Of a DNA stretch of 64,000 bases, positions 25,118-32,729 are shown piece after piece. Below the pieces are notes generated by a model. That model worked only from the letters and a program-made list of their open reading frames with translations. It had not been told where the DNA came from and did not search any database. The translations under genes were made by a program, and so were the position numbers. Numbering within the stretch: position 1 is the stretch's first letter; each line of letters opens with the position of its first letter. Origin of the DNA: CAVPGP01 sp963704025 (GTDB lineage Bacteria > Actinomycetota > Thermoleophilia > Gaiellales > Gaiellaceae); assembly GCA_963704025.1 (NCBI GenBank), contig CAVPGP010000005.1:496001-560000 (forward strand), read 5' to 3'.

Positions 25118-25495
25118 GTGAGCGAGCTCGAGCAACTTGTGTCGCTCCGCGAGTCGCTCGTGGCGCTCCACAAGGCGGTGCTCGCCGCCGAGCGGATCGA
25201 CCTCGAACGCATCCACGGCCGCCTCGGCGACGCGGAGTTCCTGCAGATCGTCACCGACCCGCTCCGCTTCGGCTGGCTGCTCCCGCTCTCGGAGCTGATC
25301 GTCCGCATCGACGAGACGCTCGACGACCCGGAGGCCGACGACGCGATCGCCCCGGACATCCTGGTCGGACAGGCACGGTCGCTCGTCGCACCGCCCGACC
25401 CGGAATCCCCGTTCGGCCGGCGGTATCTCTCGCTGATCCAGCGCCGCCCGGAGATCGCGGTCGCGCAAGGCGCCGTCTCCCGGGCCGCCCGGTGA
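25118..25495 (+). CDS. Conserved hypothetical protein (LHKxxLxxER family)
   Basis: The 125-residue product reads VSLRESLVALHKAVLAAERI early, DPLRFGWLLPLSELIVRIDE in the middle and FGRRYLSLIQRRPEIAVAQG at the end. I recall the same layout in unnamed soluble proteins from many bacteria, so it is a conserved family, but no function is known to me. GTG 25118 gives the usual start just before the first helix. The stop overlaps the next small ORF (GTGA). Confidence 0.65.
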   Translation: MSELEQLVSLRESLVALHKAVLAAERIDLERIHGRLGDAEFLQIVTDPLRFGWLLPLSELIVRIDETLDDPEADDAIAPDILVGQARSLVAPPDPESPFGRRYLSLIQRRPEIAVAQGAVSRAAR

Positions 25496-25596
25496 GCGAC
25501 GCATTCCCGTTTTCGAACGTCGTCCCCGCGGCCGACCAAGAAGTCCTCCCGGAGACCGACGCGCAGCACCTCTCGGCGCAGGCACCATCAAAATGA
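25492..25596 (+). CDS. Possible 34-residue peptide
   Basis: A GTG at 25492 overlaps the previous stop codon and opens a 34-codon frame (VSDAFPFSNVVPAADQEVLP near the start), ending 1 base before the GTG of the next gene. The tight coupling on both sides suggests it is translated, but the length is too short for confidence. Confidence 0.35.
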   Translation: MSDAFPFSNVVPAADQEVLPETDAQHLSAQAPSK

Positions 25597-25597
25597 G

Positions 25598-25849
25598 GTG
25601 ACCGACTACAACGCGATCGCGATCCGGCTGCTCGCCCACGACGACGAAGCGCTGAAGCGGCTGGGTCAGTTGGAAGGATGCGACGTCCCGCGCGGTCGGT
25701 TCGTGGCGGCCGAGGTCGAAGGCGAGGTGGTCGCCGCCGTCCCGCTGGATCCGAAGCAGCCGGCCCTGGCCGACCCGTTCCGCCACACCGCGCAGCTCGT
25801 CAACCTCCTCCGCCTGCGCGCGCGCCAGCTGGCCTCGACGTCTCCCTGA
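25598..25849 (+). CDS. Small conserved hypothetical protein
   Basis: The 83-residue product begins at GTG 25598. It has a compact alpha/beta pattern: IRLLAHDDEALKRLGQLE, then FVAAEVEGEVVAAVPLD, then ADPFRHTAQLVNLLRLRARQ. I associate this DGEPVAA...ADPFR...LLRLRA pattern with small unnamed actinobacterial proteins. It ends 34 bases before the tRNA-Thr gene and is the last backbone gene before the integrated array. Confidence 0.6.
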   Translation: MTDYNAIAIRLLAHDDEALKRLGQLEGCDVPRGRFVAAEVEGEVVAAVPLDPKQPALADPFRHTAQLVNLLRLRARQLASTSP

Positions 25850-25883
25850 CCGTCGACCGATCCGGGCTAAACTGCGCCCGAGC

Positions 25884-25956
25884 GCCCTCTTAGCTCAGTC
25901 GGTAGAGCACCTCCATGGTAAGGAGGGGGTCGACGGTTCGAGTCCGTCAGAGGGCT
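25884..25956 (+). tRNA. tRNA-Thr (anticodon GGT), integration target
   Basis: The acceptor strands GCCCTCT (25884-25890) and AGAGGGC (25949-25955) pair perfectly. The anticodon loop ATGGTAA (25915-25921) gives GGT for threonine, and the T arm GACGG-TTCGAGT-CCGTC is intact. TAAACT at 25868-25873 is a likely -10. The 3' portion from the anticodon loop onward recurs downstream as att copies, so the tRNA has served as attB at least three times and is kept whole. Confidence 0.96.
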
Positions 25957-25958
25957 TC
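25915..25958 (+). repeat. att copy 1 (inside tRNA-Thr)
   Basis: This 44-base stretch, from the tRNA anticodon loop to 2 bases past the gene, is the reference copy. Its last 36 bases (25923-25958) are identical to 31101-31136; its first 10 (ATGGTAAGGA) recur at 29813, 37411 and 43845. Confidence 0.85.
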
Positions 25959-25972
25959 GAGTTTCTTGCTGC

Positions 25973-27118
25973 TCAGCGGGTAGGTGTGTTCTCTGCCGTG
26001 GCGACGGCGCGCTGCTGAAGTGTCCACGCGACGTCCACCTGGTGGACATCGGCTTCGTCTGGCCGGCTGTAGGCGTCCAGGAGGTTGATCGCGTGGTCGC
26101 GGCCATCACGGGCGAGATGTCCGTAGTGGCGGTCGATCATGGTCAGGCTGGCGCCCATGTAGCGGGAGAGATCGAAGGTTGAGATACCGGCACGGAGCGC
26201 GAAGGTGGCGAAGGTGTGCCGGAGATCGTAGACGCGTCGGAGCGGTGTGATTCCGACGTCGAGTTGGGCGGGCTTCCACTCGCGCGTGCGGAAGTTATGC
26301 AGATCGAAGTAGCTGCCGCGAAGGGACGGGAACAGGAGGTCGGTGTCAGCACGCGCCGGGAGTCGTGCGATCGCGTCGAGCGCGATCTCCTGAAGGGGCA
26401 CGGCGCGGACGCTGGCTTCGGTCTTGGTGCACTTCAGCCGCCCGTTGCGGTACGCGCGCCGGACATACACGACCCGGGCAGCCGGGTCGATGTCGCGGCG
26501 CTCGAGGGCGATCCATTCGCCCGGTCGTAGTCCGGTCGCCGCGGCGAACATGACGAGCGCGCCGCTGCAGTCGCCGAGCTTGGAGGCAACCGCAGCGAGT
26601 TGTGCCCATGACTCGAACGGTCGTTTCTCGGTCCGACGCCGCTGCGGGTTGTCGACGCCCTGTTTGGCCGGGTTGACGTCGATCATGCCCCAGGCGACAG
26701 CGCGGGCCAGCACCTGCCGGAGCGCCTGGGTCGCCTCGAAACGGTGCCCGGGGGCGATCGTCATCCGCCAAGTCGCGATCTCCTGCGCACGAAGCTCCCC
26801 GAGACGCCGATCACCGAACTCGCCGACGGCTTTCGCGAGCAACCAGCGCAGCTTCTCGATCGTCTCCGGTTGCGCGTCATGCTGGGTGAGGTACACCTCA
26901 ACGAGCGCGGCGAGCGTCAGCGTGGTTCCGGTGCCGTTCGCACGCCGCAGGCGCTCAAGTGCCCGCTCGAGCGCCTCCACAGCGTCCCGCTCCGACTGAA
27001 AGCCGCCCCGCTGCACCCGCCGCGAGCCGCGCCCACCAGTCCGATACCGGTATCCCCAACGCGGCTCTCCGCCGGCCGTCTTCGATTTCATCTGTACGAC
27101 CTGACCCAGTTGCGCCAT
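25973..27118 (-). CDS. Tyrosine site-specific integrase of island 1
   Basis: The 381-residue recombinase has an AP2-like/SAM-like N-terminal region (RGGFQSERDAVEALERALER, then a core-binding domain TLAALVEVYLTQHD) and the phage_integrase catalytic domain: Arg in AAATGLRPGEWIALERRD near 200, His-x-x-Arg in VYDLRHTFATFALR near 290 and Tyr in TMIDRHYGHLARD near 325. All catalytic residues are present, so it is probably active. It lies directly next to tRNA-Thr, its presumed target. ATG 27118 is preferred to GTG 27127. A 9-bp inverted repeat (CGATCACGC/GCGTGATCG) lies just upstream. Confidence 0.9.
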   Translation of the reverse strand: MAQLGQVVQMKSKTAGGEPRWGYRYRTGGRGSRRVQRGGFQSERDAVEALERALERLRRANGTGTTLTLAALVEVYLTQHDAQPETIEKLRWLLAKAVGEFGDRRLGELRAQEIATWRMTIAPGHRFEATQALRQVLARAVAWGMIDVNPAKQGVDNPQRRRTEKRPFESWAQLAAVASKLGDCSGALVMFAAATGLRPGEWIALERRDIDPAARVVYVRRAYRNGRLKCTKTEASVRAVPLQEIALDAIARLPARADTDLLFPSLRGSYFDLHNFRTREWKPAQLDVGITPLRRVYDLRHTFATFALRAGISTFDLSRYMGASLTMIDRHYGHLARDGRDHAINLLDAYSRPDEADVHQVDVAWTLQQRAVATAENTPTR

Positions 27119-27456
27119 CACGATCACGCCCCTTCATCCGAAACACGGGAGCGTGATCGTCGCTCAGCACGAACGGCCGACCTGCGCGATCTCTTCCCAG
27201 GGGCTCGCCTGTAGGCGGCTTAGAAAAGGTCGGACTCGTCGCTGTGCCTAAGCAATAAGGCCAGAATCCCGGTCACAAGTCCGACGCGCACCGAGCTTCC
27301 AGATTGGAACTACCCGGGAACATCGCACCTGTAGGTACTCCCCACCCGCCCCATCACAGGTCGGGACGATCCACCTCGTCTCTCTACCAAGCCCACGCTT
27401 GAGCGGAAACCGAACTCAGGCGAGAGCACGCTTGCCCAGGCAAGAGAGTCTGATCG
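27119..27456. other. Gene-free 338 bp upstream of the integrase
   Basis: Apart from an inverted repeat CGATCACGC (27121-27129) / GCGTGATCG (27152-27160), which may control the integrase, I see no ORF or RNA. The GC content looks lower than in the backbone. Confidence 0.4.
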
Positions 27457-28281
27457 TCAGAGACCAGTCGCTGAGCGCGGGCCGCCGCCCTGTGGGCGCG
27501 AAGCGGCGAAGAGGTATCGATTGACGCTGAAGAAGTACCGCCCTTGGTCCTGCAGCTCTGCGAGATCGTTGAGCCATTCGGTTGCCTCGTCTTCTGAGAT
27601 GCCTCCGTGCCCGGGCACGAATGCGGCGATGAGCGTGGCGATGTTGTAGCTGAAGGTCGTGGCGTCGTATGCCGTGTTGAGTATCGGGACGATCCGGATT
27701 TCTCTGACCTCGAATCCGGCTGCGCGGAGGCGGGGCGCGAGCGAGCGCGGAAGGTAGGGGTCTGGCAGGTGCTCGTTCCACGCGGCCGCGATCCGCGCAG
27801 CGCGGTGGCGATCCGTCGCTGCCCAGACGAGCGAGTCCCAGTCGGTGTCGATGATCACGAGTCGTCCGCCGGGTCGCAGGACGCAGGCGAGTTGATGGAG
27901 CGCGGCGTCCGGCTCGGCGAGGTACTCAATGACCTGCGTCGAGACAGCGGCGTCGAAGGTGGCGTCTGCAAACGCAAGCGCGGTCGCGTCGCCCTGCAAG
28001 ATCTCGACCCGGTCGCCGAGTCCGGCGGCGGCGATCCGCTTTGAGGCGATCGAGTTCATGTCAGAGCTGATGTCCACCGCGACGATCCGGCCGGTTGCAC
28101 CGACCTCCTGTGCGAGTTCGCAGGCGAGGAACCCGGGGCCTGAACCGAGGTCCAGGATCGATTCGCCGGCTGATGCTCGAAGCGACCGTCGCAACTCTTC
28201 GCGTTGAACGACCATGTCGGTCGTCGCGTAAGCCCGCTCGAGCCGCGCGGCTGCCTCGCTGTCGAACAGCATCCCGGCCAT
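27457..28281 (-). CDS. SAM-dependent methyltransferase (class I)
   Basis: The 274-residue enzyme has motif I ILDLGSGPGFLACELA near 42, motif II acidic VAVDISSDM near 68, the GDATALAFADATFDAAVSTQ segment and the post-motif RPGGRLVIIDTDWDSL. This is the UbiE/ArsM-like small-molecule methyltransferase layout. The ATG at 28281 overlaps the stop of the VOC gene (TGATG), so the two are co-translated. The Trp-Asp-Ser after the acidic loop is often seen in such enzymes, but the substrate is unknown. Island 1 cargo. Confidence 0.82.
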   Translation of the reverse strand: MAGMLFDSEAAARLERAYATTDMVVQREELRRSLRASAGESILDLGSGPGFLACELAQEVGATGRIVAVDISSDMNSIASKRIAAAGLGDRVEILQGDATALAFADATFDAAVSTQVIEYLAEPDAALHQLACVLRPGGRLVIIDTDWDSLVWAATDRHRAARIAAAWNEHLPDPYLPRSLAPRLRAAGFEVREIRIVPILNTAYDATTFSYNIATLIAAFVPGHGGISEDEATEWLNDLAELQDQGRYFFSVNRYLFAASRPQGGGPRSATGL

Positions 28282-28676
28282 CACCGAATCCTCGGGGCGC
28301 GCCCGGTAAAGCGCACGTCCGGGTCAGCGACGAACGCGATCCTCAGTCCGGGCTCGGGCGTGTCGCGGGGCGTCCAGACCGAGCGGCCGCCCGCCTCCAC
28401 CGCACGCGCGTGGGCGGTGTCGAGGTCATCGACTGTCCAGGCTGTGTGGGGGACGCCGGCGCGTAGCGCCGCGATCGGCCCGTCCCAGGTAGAGGGCTCG
28501 ACACCCACTGCGAGCAGCTCGAGCCGCTCGCCCGTCGGCGCGACCATGAAGGCGACACCCTCCGGCACACCGGCGGCGGCCTCGTGCGTAAGTCCGAGCG
28601 CCTTGCGGTACCACGCGACGCTGCGATCGAGATCTGCGACCGGTAAGCCAACGTGCTGGATCCGAGATGGCTGCAT
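28281..28676 (-). CDS. VOC-superfamily protein (glyoxalase-like)
   Basis: The 131-residue product has the paired beta-alpha-beta-beta-beta modules of the vicinal oxygen chelate fold: IQHVGLPVADLDRSVAWYRK at the start (metal His at residue 8), a Glu in GERLELLAVG near 67, a second His in GVPHTAWTVDDLD, and a C-terminal strand ending LRIAFVADPDVRFTGR. It could be a glyoxalase, dioxygenase or antibiotic-binding protein. ATG 28676 has GGAGG 5 bases upstream and removes an unrelated upstream extension. It forms a two-gene operon with the methyltransferase. Confidence 0.8.
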   Translation of the reverse strand: MQPSRIQHVGLPVADLDRSVAWYRKALGLTHEAAAGVPEGVAFMVAPTGERLELLAVGVEPSTWDGPIAALRAGVPHTAWTVDDLDTAHARAVEAGGRSVWTPRDTPEPGLRIAFVADPDVRFTGRAPRIR

Positions 28677-28783
28677 CCAGCCTCCTTCGCGGGTGCGGAT
28701 GTCGGGTTGAAATAGAAGCACGATCGGCTGGCCGGTGATTAGAAGTGTCCCTTGGCGGTGGGTCAAGCGTCATAGGCTTTAGC

Positions 28784-29551
28784 GTGCAGCCGGTGAGCTT
28801 CACCGTTGACCCCGGCGCGTACGACCGCTACATGGGCAGGTACTCGCTACTGCTTGCGCCTCAGCTGGCCGATCTCGCAACGGTCTCCGCGGGTCAACGA
28901 GTGCTCGACGTCGGATGCGGCCCGGGCGCATTGATAGCCGAGTTGGTCGGACGACTCGGTGCAGCATCTGTTTCTGCCGTCGATCCATCGGAGCCTTTCG
29001 TGGCCGCGGTGGAGGAGCGTCATCCTGGCGTCAACGTGCAGCGTGCAGCCGCCGAGCAGTTGCCGTTCCAGGACGCGGAGTTCGACGCGACCCTGGCGCA
29101 ACTGGTGGTCCTTCTCATGGAGGACCCCGCGGCGGGAGTGGCCGAGATGGTGCGTGTGACTCGGAAGGGCGGTGTCGTGGCGGCGTCGGTCTGGGACTAC
29201 GCCGGCGGCCGAGGCCCGGTCAGCATGCTCTGGGATGCAGCGCGCGAGCTCGACCCCGACCTCGTCGACGAGTCCCACCTCGCAGGCGTTCGCGAAGGCC
29301 ACCTCGCGGAGTTGTTCGACGCTGCCGGATTGGAGGAGATCGAGGAGGAGACTCACTCGATCCGCGTTGAGCATTCGAGCTTCGAAGAATGGTGGGAGCC
29401 GCTCACGTTCGGCGTCGGACCTGCCGGAAGCTATGTCGCCGGACTCGACCCTGCACTACGAGCCCAGCTCCGGGAACTCTGTCGCGCGAAGCTCCCTACC
29501 GCACCATTCCTGCTGACAGCGCACGCCTGGGCCGCACGCGGACTCGCATAG
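28784..29551 (+). CDS. SAM-dependent methyltransferase (class I), divergent partner
   Basis: The 255-residue enzyme has motif I VLDVGCGPGALIAELVGRLG near 43, VSAVDPSEPFVAAVEERHPG (motif II), a catalytic-side AAAEQLPFQDAEFDATLAQL and VRVTRKGGVVAASVWDYAGG. It is divergent from the VOC/methyltransferase pair and is not a close copy of that methyltransferase. GTG 28784 and GTG 28793 are both possible starts; TAGGCT at 28773-28778 suggests a near-leaderless transcript. Substrate unknown. Island 1 cargo. Confidence 0.8.
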   Translation: MQPVSFTVDPGAYDRYMGRYSLLLAPQLADLATVSAGQRVLDVGCGPGALIAELVGRLGAASVSAVDPSEPFVAAVEERHPGVNVQRAAAEQLPFQDAEFDATLAQLVVLLMEDPAAGVAEMVRVTRKGGVVAASVWDYAGGRGPVSMLWDAARELDPDLVDESHLAGVREGHLAELFDAAGLEEIEEETHSIRVEHSSFEEWWEPLTFGVGPAGSYVAGLDPALRAQLRELCRAKLPTAPFLLTAHAWAARGLA

Positions 29552-29812
29552 CCCTGCCGACGAATCGATGGCGCTCTACCCCGCCAGATGTCGCCGTCGC
29601 CTGTGCGAGCGTCCCCTCACCCGAGCGGACTCTCGACCTGAGCGGGACGAGCAATTTCGACCCCCTCTCTGTTGGCGAAGGGTTCACCTCGGGATCGAGT
29701 GCAGTTCGGTGCCGGAAACCCGGATCGCATCAAGGATTCCGGGTGCGGGGATGGAGCGTTTACGGAGCCTAGCGGGCGCAACTGGTGGCAAGTGGTGACA
29801 AGTGGGAAGGCC
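29552..29812. other. Gene-free end of island 1
   Basis: No supported ORF. Bases 29752-29806 resemble 37285-37340 (GGAGCGTTTAyGGAGC followed by GCAAcTGGTGGCAA-like repeats), a sequence found just before two of the att copies. It may hold integrase arm-binding sites. An inverted repeat ACCCGGA/TCCGGGT flanks 29720-29742. Confidence 0.4.
29752..29806 (+). repeat. Island-end repeat, copy 1
   Basis: It shares GGAGCGTTT-A-GGAGC and direct repeats of GCAACTGGTGGCAA type with 37285-37340. Both copies precede an att sequence by 7-71 bases, so they look like one conserved att arm. Confidence 0.45.
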
Positions 29813-29822
29813 ATGGTAAGGA
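29813..29822 (+). repeat. att copy 2, left half (split by IS copy A)
   Basis: ATGGTAAGGA equals the first 10 bases of the att in tRNA-Thr. The continuation of the att is at 31101, on the other side of the IS element; the dinucleotide GA is present at both junctions. Confidence 0.7.
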
Positions 29823-29898
29823 ATGCCATGAAGAAGGGCCTCCACGGTGACAGGCTCCGGCTTGTCGCTGGGAGCTATCGCAGAGGAGGCCCGTTTCA

Positions 29899-30939
29899 AT
29901 GTTGTACGCCGGTTTGGATCTCAGTCGCAAGCGTCTCGACTTCCATCTCCTCGATGGTGAAGGTGCCACGGTCGAGGTTGGTGCAGCGCCGCCTGATGCC
30001 GACGGTCTGCGCGGCCTGAGCGAGCGCATCGCTGTTCACGACGAGTCGGTCCGCGCCGCGATCGAGTCGATGAACGGTGCCAGGTTCGTGCACGACCAGC
30101 TCGAGCTCGCCGGGTGGCAGGTCGAGATCGCCGACGCGCAGAAGGTAAAGGGACTCGCGCCGTTGGCCTGTAAGACCGACCGCATCGACGCCTGGGTGCT
30201 TGCCGAGCTCGCGCGGCGCGACCTGGTGCCGGCGATCTGGTTGCCCGATCCGTTGGTACGCGCCGAGCGGGAGCGGGCCCGCTGGCGGCTGCACCTCGTC
30301 CGCCACCGCTCGAGCCTGAAGCAGCGCGTGCACGCGGTGCTGCTCACGCACGGCAAGCCCTGCCCGGTCACCGATCTGTTCGGGGTCCGCGGCCGCCAGC
30401 TGCTCCGCCGACTCGGCCTTCCGGAGCCGTGGCAAGGAACGATCGAGGCCAGCCTGCGCCTGATCGACGACCTGGAGCGTGAGATCACAGGCTGCGAACG
30501 TGACCTGCGTCGACTCGGCGCCGATCACCGCTACGTGCCGCTGCTCTGCACCGTGCCCGGGATCAGCTGGGTGCTCGCCTACACGATCGCCGCCGAGATC
30601 GGCGACATCAGCCGCTTCGCCACCCCGCGCAAGCTCGCCGGCTACACAGGCCTTTGCCCGCGCGTCTACCAATCGGGCGATCGTGATTTGCGCGGCCCAC
30701 TCGCCAAGCAGGGACCGCGCTACCTGCGCTGGGCACTCGTGGAGGCCGCCACCCATGCATGCACCGCCGCCGTCTATCGCGACCGCTACCAGCACACCAA
30801 AGCCCGGATCGGCAAACAGCGCGGCGCCAAGGTCGCCCAGATCGATCTCGCGCGGCGGCTCTCCGAGGCGATCTGGCACATGCTCAGCCGCAGCGAAGCA
30901 TTCGCTCCCAAAGGCGCCACCGACCCCCTGGCCGCTTGA
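29899..30939 (+). CDS. IS110-family transposase (DEDD + Tnp20), intact
   Basis: The 346-residue recombinase has the N-terminal DEDD domain: Asp in LYAGLDLSRKRLDFHLLD, Glu in AIESMNGARFVHD and Asp-x-x-Asp in CKTDRIDAWVLAEL. It also has the C-terminal Transposase_20 domain: LLCTVPGISWVLAYTIAAEI, then KLAGYTGLCPRVYQSGDRD with the conserved Ser, then GPRYLRWALVEAA. In this family the DEDD and Ser sites cooperate in RNA-guided recombination. ATG 29899 opens a consensus N-terminus (MLYAGLDLS). No frame damage is visible in this copy, unlike copy B. Confidence 0.93.
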   Translation: MLYAGLDLSRKRLDFHLLDGEGATVEVGAAPPDADGLRGLSERIAVHDESVRAAIESMNGARFVHDQLELAGWQVEIADAQKVKGLAPLACKTDRIDAWVLAELARRDLVPAIWLPDPLVRAERERARWRLHLVRHRSSLKQRVHAVLLTHGKPCPVTDLFGVRGRQLLRRLGLPEPWQGTIEASLRLIDDLEREITGCERDLRRLGADHRYVPLLCTVPGISWVLAYTIAAEIGDISRFATPRKLAGYTGLCPRVYQSGDRDLRGPLAKQGPRYLRWALVEAATHACTAAVYRDRYQHTKARIGKQRGAKVAQIDLARRLSEAIWHMLSRSEAFAPKGATDPLAA

Positions 30940-31084
30940 CGGTCCTTAAGGAGATGCGCCACCGGAGCGAACTCCAATCGGCCTTGTCCTCCCCGAGGAG
31001 GCGATAGAGAGATGAGCCCAGCTCGACACCACCACCGCACCGCCCACCCTGACTGAGCGATGCACACACGATCACTTGACGCAC
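30915..31084 (+). ncRNA. Putative bridge RNA region of IS copy A
   Basis: Inference. The segment from the transposase 3' end to the right IS end holds CGACCCCCT (30921-30929) and TAAGGAG (30947-30953), which match the two halves of the insertion target in the order and polarity expected for a target-binding loop. It also holds ATAGAGAG (31004-31011), identical to the right IS junction. The segment around 30940-31010 is nearly identical in copy B although noncoding, with a retained CCTCC/GGAGG-type hairpin and diverged loop. True ends are unknown. Confidence 0.5.
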
Positions 31085-31100
31085 GGCCCTTCTTCATAGA

Positions 31101-31136
31101 GAGGGGGTCGACGGTTCGAGTCCGTCAGAGGGCTTC
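31101..31136 (+). repeat. att copy 2, right half
   Basis: The 36 bases are identical to 25923-25958 of tRNA-Thr and its flank. With 29813-29822 they reconstitute the full att once the IS is removed. Confidence 0.85.
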
Positions 31137-31150
31137 CGCTTTCTCCCTGC

Positions 31151-32284
31151 TTAATCGCCGCTTTCGTTTTCAGGGCTGACGCCGTTTTTCCGTTTCGGCG
31201 TCCACCGAACGTCCACCAGTGTCCACCCCGCATCGAGTGCGTCTAGGAGCTTGATCGCGTGCTCGCGTCCGTCTCGGGCGAGGTGGGCCGTAGTGGCGGT
31301 CGATCATGGTGAGGCTGGCTCCATGTAGCGAGAGAGGTCGAAGGTGGAGATTCCGGCACGCAACGCGAAGGTCGCGAAGGTATGCCGGAGATCGTAGACC
31401 CGTCGTAGCGGTTCGACACCCGCGGCCTTCTGGGCGGGGCGCCACCGGAACGGTCGGAAGTGGTGGATGTCGAGGTAGCCGCCTCGCTCGCCGGGAAACA
31501 GCAGCGGCGACCCGTTGCCGTCCTTGACCCGGTCGAGCGCGTCCAATGCCCGGGCCTGCAGCGGCACCGCCCGCATGCTCGCCTCCGTCTTCGGGAACTT
31601 GAGCTCGCCGCGGGTGAAGGAGCGGCGCACGTAGACGACACGCTCCTTCCGGTCGACGTCGCGTTTCTCGAGGGCGATCCACTCCGCCGGGCGAAGCCCG
31701 GTCGCGGCCGCGAACAGGATCATCGGCCCGTACCGCGGCCCGATCGCCGCCGCGAGCGTCTCGAGTTCCGCCCAGGACTCGAAGGGATGCTGCTCCTTCC
31801 GTCGTCGGACCGGGTTGTCGACGCCGACCTTGGCCGGGTTGGTGTCGATCATCCCCCACGCGACGGCGCGGTGGAGCACCTGCCGCAACGCCTGGGTTGC
31901 CTCGAAGCGGTGGCCGGGCGAGAGCGCCATCCGCCACTCGGCGATCTCCTGTGACGTCAACTCACCGATGCGGCGATCACCGAAGACCGCGGTCGCCTTG
32001 CTGAGCAGATAGCGGAGCTTCTCAATCGTCACCGGTTGAACGTCGTGTTGGGCCAGGTAGGTCTCGACGAGCTCGGCGAGCGTCAGCCGGCGCGCGATCC
32101 GTCGCTCTCGTCGAAGCCGCTCGAGCTCGCGCTCGAGCGCGTCCCGCGCATCCTGCTCCGAGGCGAACCCGCCACGCTGGATCCGCGTCGAGTCGCGCCC
32201 GCCGGTGCGGAAGCGATACGCCCAGAGCCGCTGACCGTCGGGGCCGCGACGCGTTAGTTCGATTGTCTGTCCTTGCTGCACCAT
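31151..32284 (-). pseudogene. Tyrosine integrase of island 2, frame-damaged at the active site
   Basis: The main frame (ATG 32284 down to about 31320) parallels integrase 1 throughout: RGGFASEQDARDALERELER, AAATGLRPAEWIALEKRDVD and VYDLRHTFATFALRAGISTF. One base is then missing just after SRYM, the catalytic TMIDRHYG lies in another frame, and an extra base soon after returns the reading to the first frame (HLARDGREHAIKLLDALDAG), ending at TAA 31151. The two shifts thus bracket the catalytic Tyr. Without the indels it would be a normal 370-380 residue recombinase. Either real inactivation or a local sequence error. Confidence 0.75.
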
Positions 32285-32308
32285 CGCTGGGATCTACTCC
32301 TTTCAGGA

Positions 32309-32321
32309 GTCGACCCCCTCC
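32309..32321 (-). repeat. Inverted 13-base copy of the att core before integrase 2
   Basis: GTCGACCCCCTCC is the exact complement of GGAGGGGGTCGAC, part of the tRNA-Thr att. It lies 25 bases upstream of the integrase start and could be a binding site or a relic. Confidence 0.35.
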
Positions 32322-32362
32322 CAGGGAGATCCTCGCTCAGAGGAGGCGGGCGGCGCCGAGCG

Positions 32363-32566
32363 TCAAGGCTCTGCCGCAGCGTCGCCGCTCATAGCCGCAG
32401 GCGCGTTGCTCAACCACGCTTGCGCCGCGGTCTGGATCGGGTCCCAGGGGCTGCCGAGTGGCGGTGCATAGGAGAGGTCGAGGTCGCTGATCGCGTCGAC
32501 GGTCAAGCCGTGAAAGATGGCGGTCGCCGCGACGTCGATGTGTTCGAGGGTCGATCTCGGTGCGCC
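32363..32566 (-). pseudogene. C-terminal remnant of a pyridine-nucleotide-disulfide oxidoreductase
   Basis: The minus-strand frame reads TVDAISDLDLSYAPPLGSPW followed by DPIQTAAQAW. That is the dimerisation-domain tail of CoA-disulfide reductase/NADH-oxidase-type flavoproteins (DLAYxPPxxxxWDP pattern). The rest of the enzyme is missing upstream. Its presence next to the integrase suggests truncation during island rearrangement. Confidence 0.55.
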
Positions 32567-32729
32567 GGACGGTGTTCCAGGAGCCACAGACACCTCTCGG
32601 AAGCGTTGCTCGCCGGTAGGCTCGGAGCCGGTTCCTGCTCCTTCTGACCGACGTCGACGCCGTCGAGCGCGACTGGGCACAGAGCGAGACGCCAGGATAG
32701 ACCAGGCCACACCGGGAGAGCTGAGAAGG

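Larger units (their letters stand above)
29823..31100 (+). mobile_element. IS110-family (IS1111-type) insertion sequence, copy A
   Basis: This 1278-base element has 13-bp subterminal inverted repeats: ATGAAGAAGGGCC at 29828-29840 and its complement at 31085-31097, 5 and 3 bases inside the ends. Subterminal repeats and a long 3' noncoding end (161 bases after the transposase stop, against 76 before the start) are hallmarks of the IS1111 subgroup of IS110. It has split a tRNA-Thr-derived att copy between GGA and GGGGG. Copy B at 43855-45134 has identical junctions. Confidence 0.85.
25923..31136. mobile_element. Integrated island 1 at tRNA-Thr
   Basis: It is bounded by a 36-base perfect direct repeat of the tRNA 3' end (25923-25958 and 31101-31136). 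Its integrase gene ends 16 bases from the tRNA and reads towards it, the usual layout. Cargo is two SAM methyltransferases and a VOC protein. An IS110-type element has inserted into the distal att copy. Confidence 0.75.

Noticed and set aside
22937..25495. 852-codon plus-strand frame running through the reductase, tRNA-Tyr and coiled-coil gene
   Set aside because: Only its last 125 codons (from 25118) are a plausible gene; the rest crosses a tRNA and a well-supported minus-strand gene.
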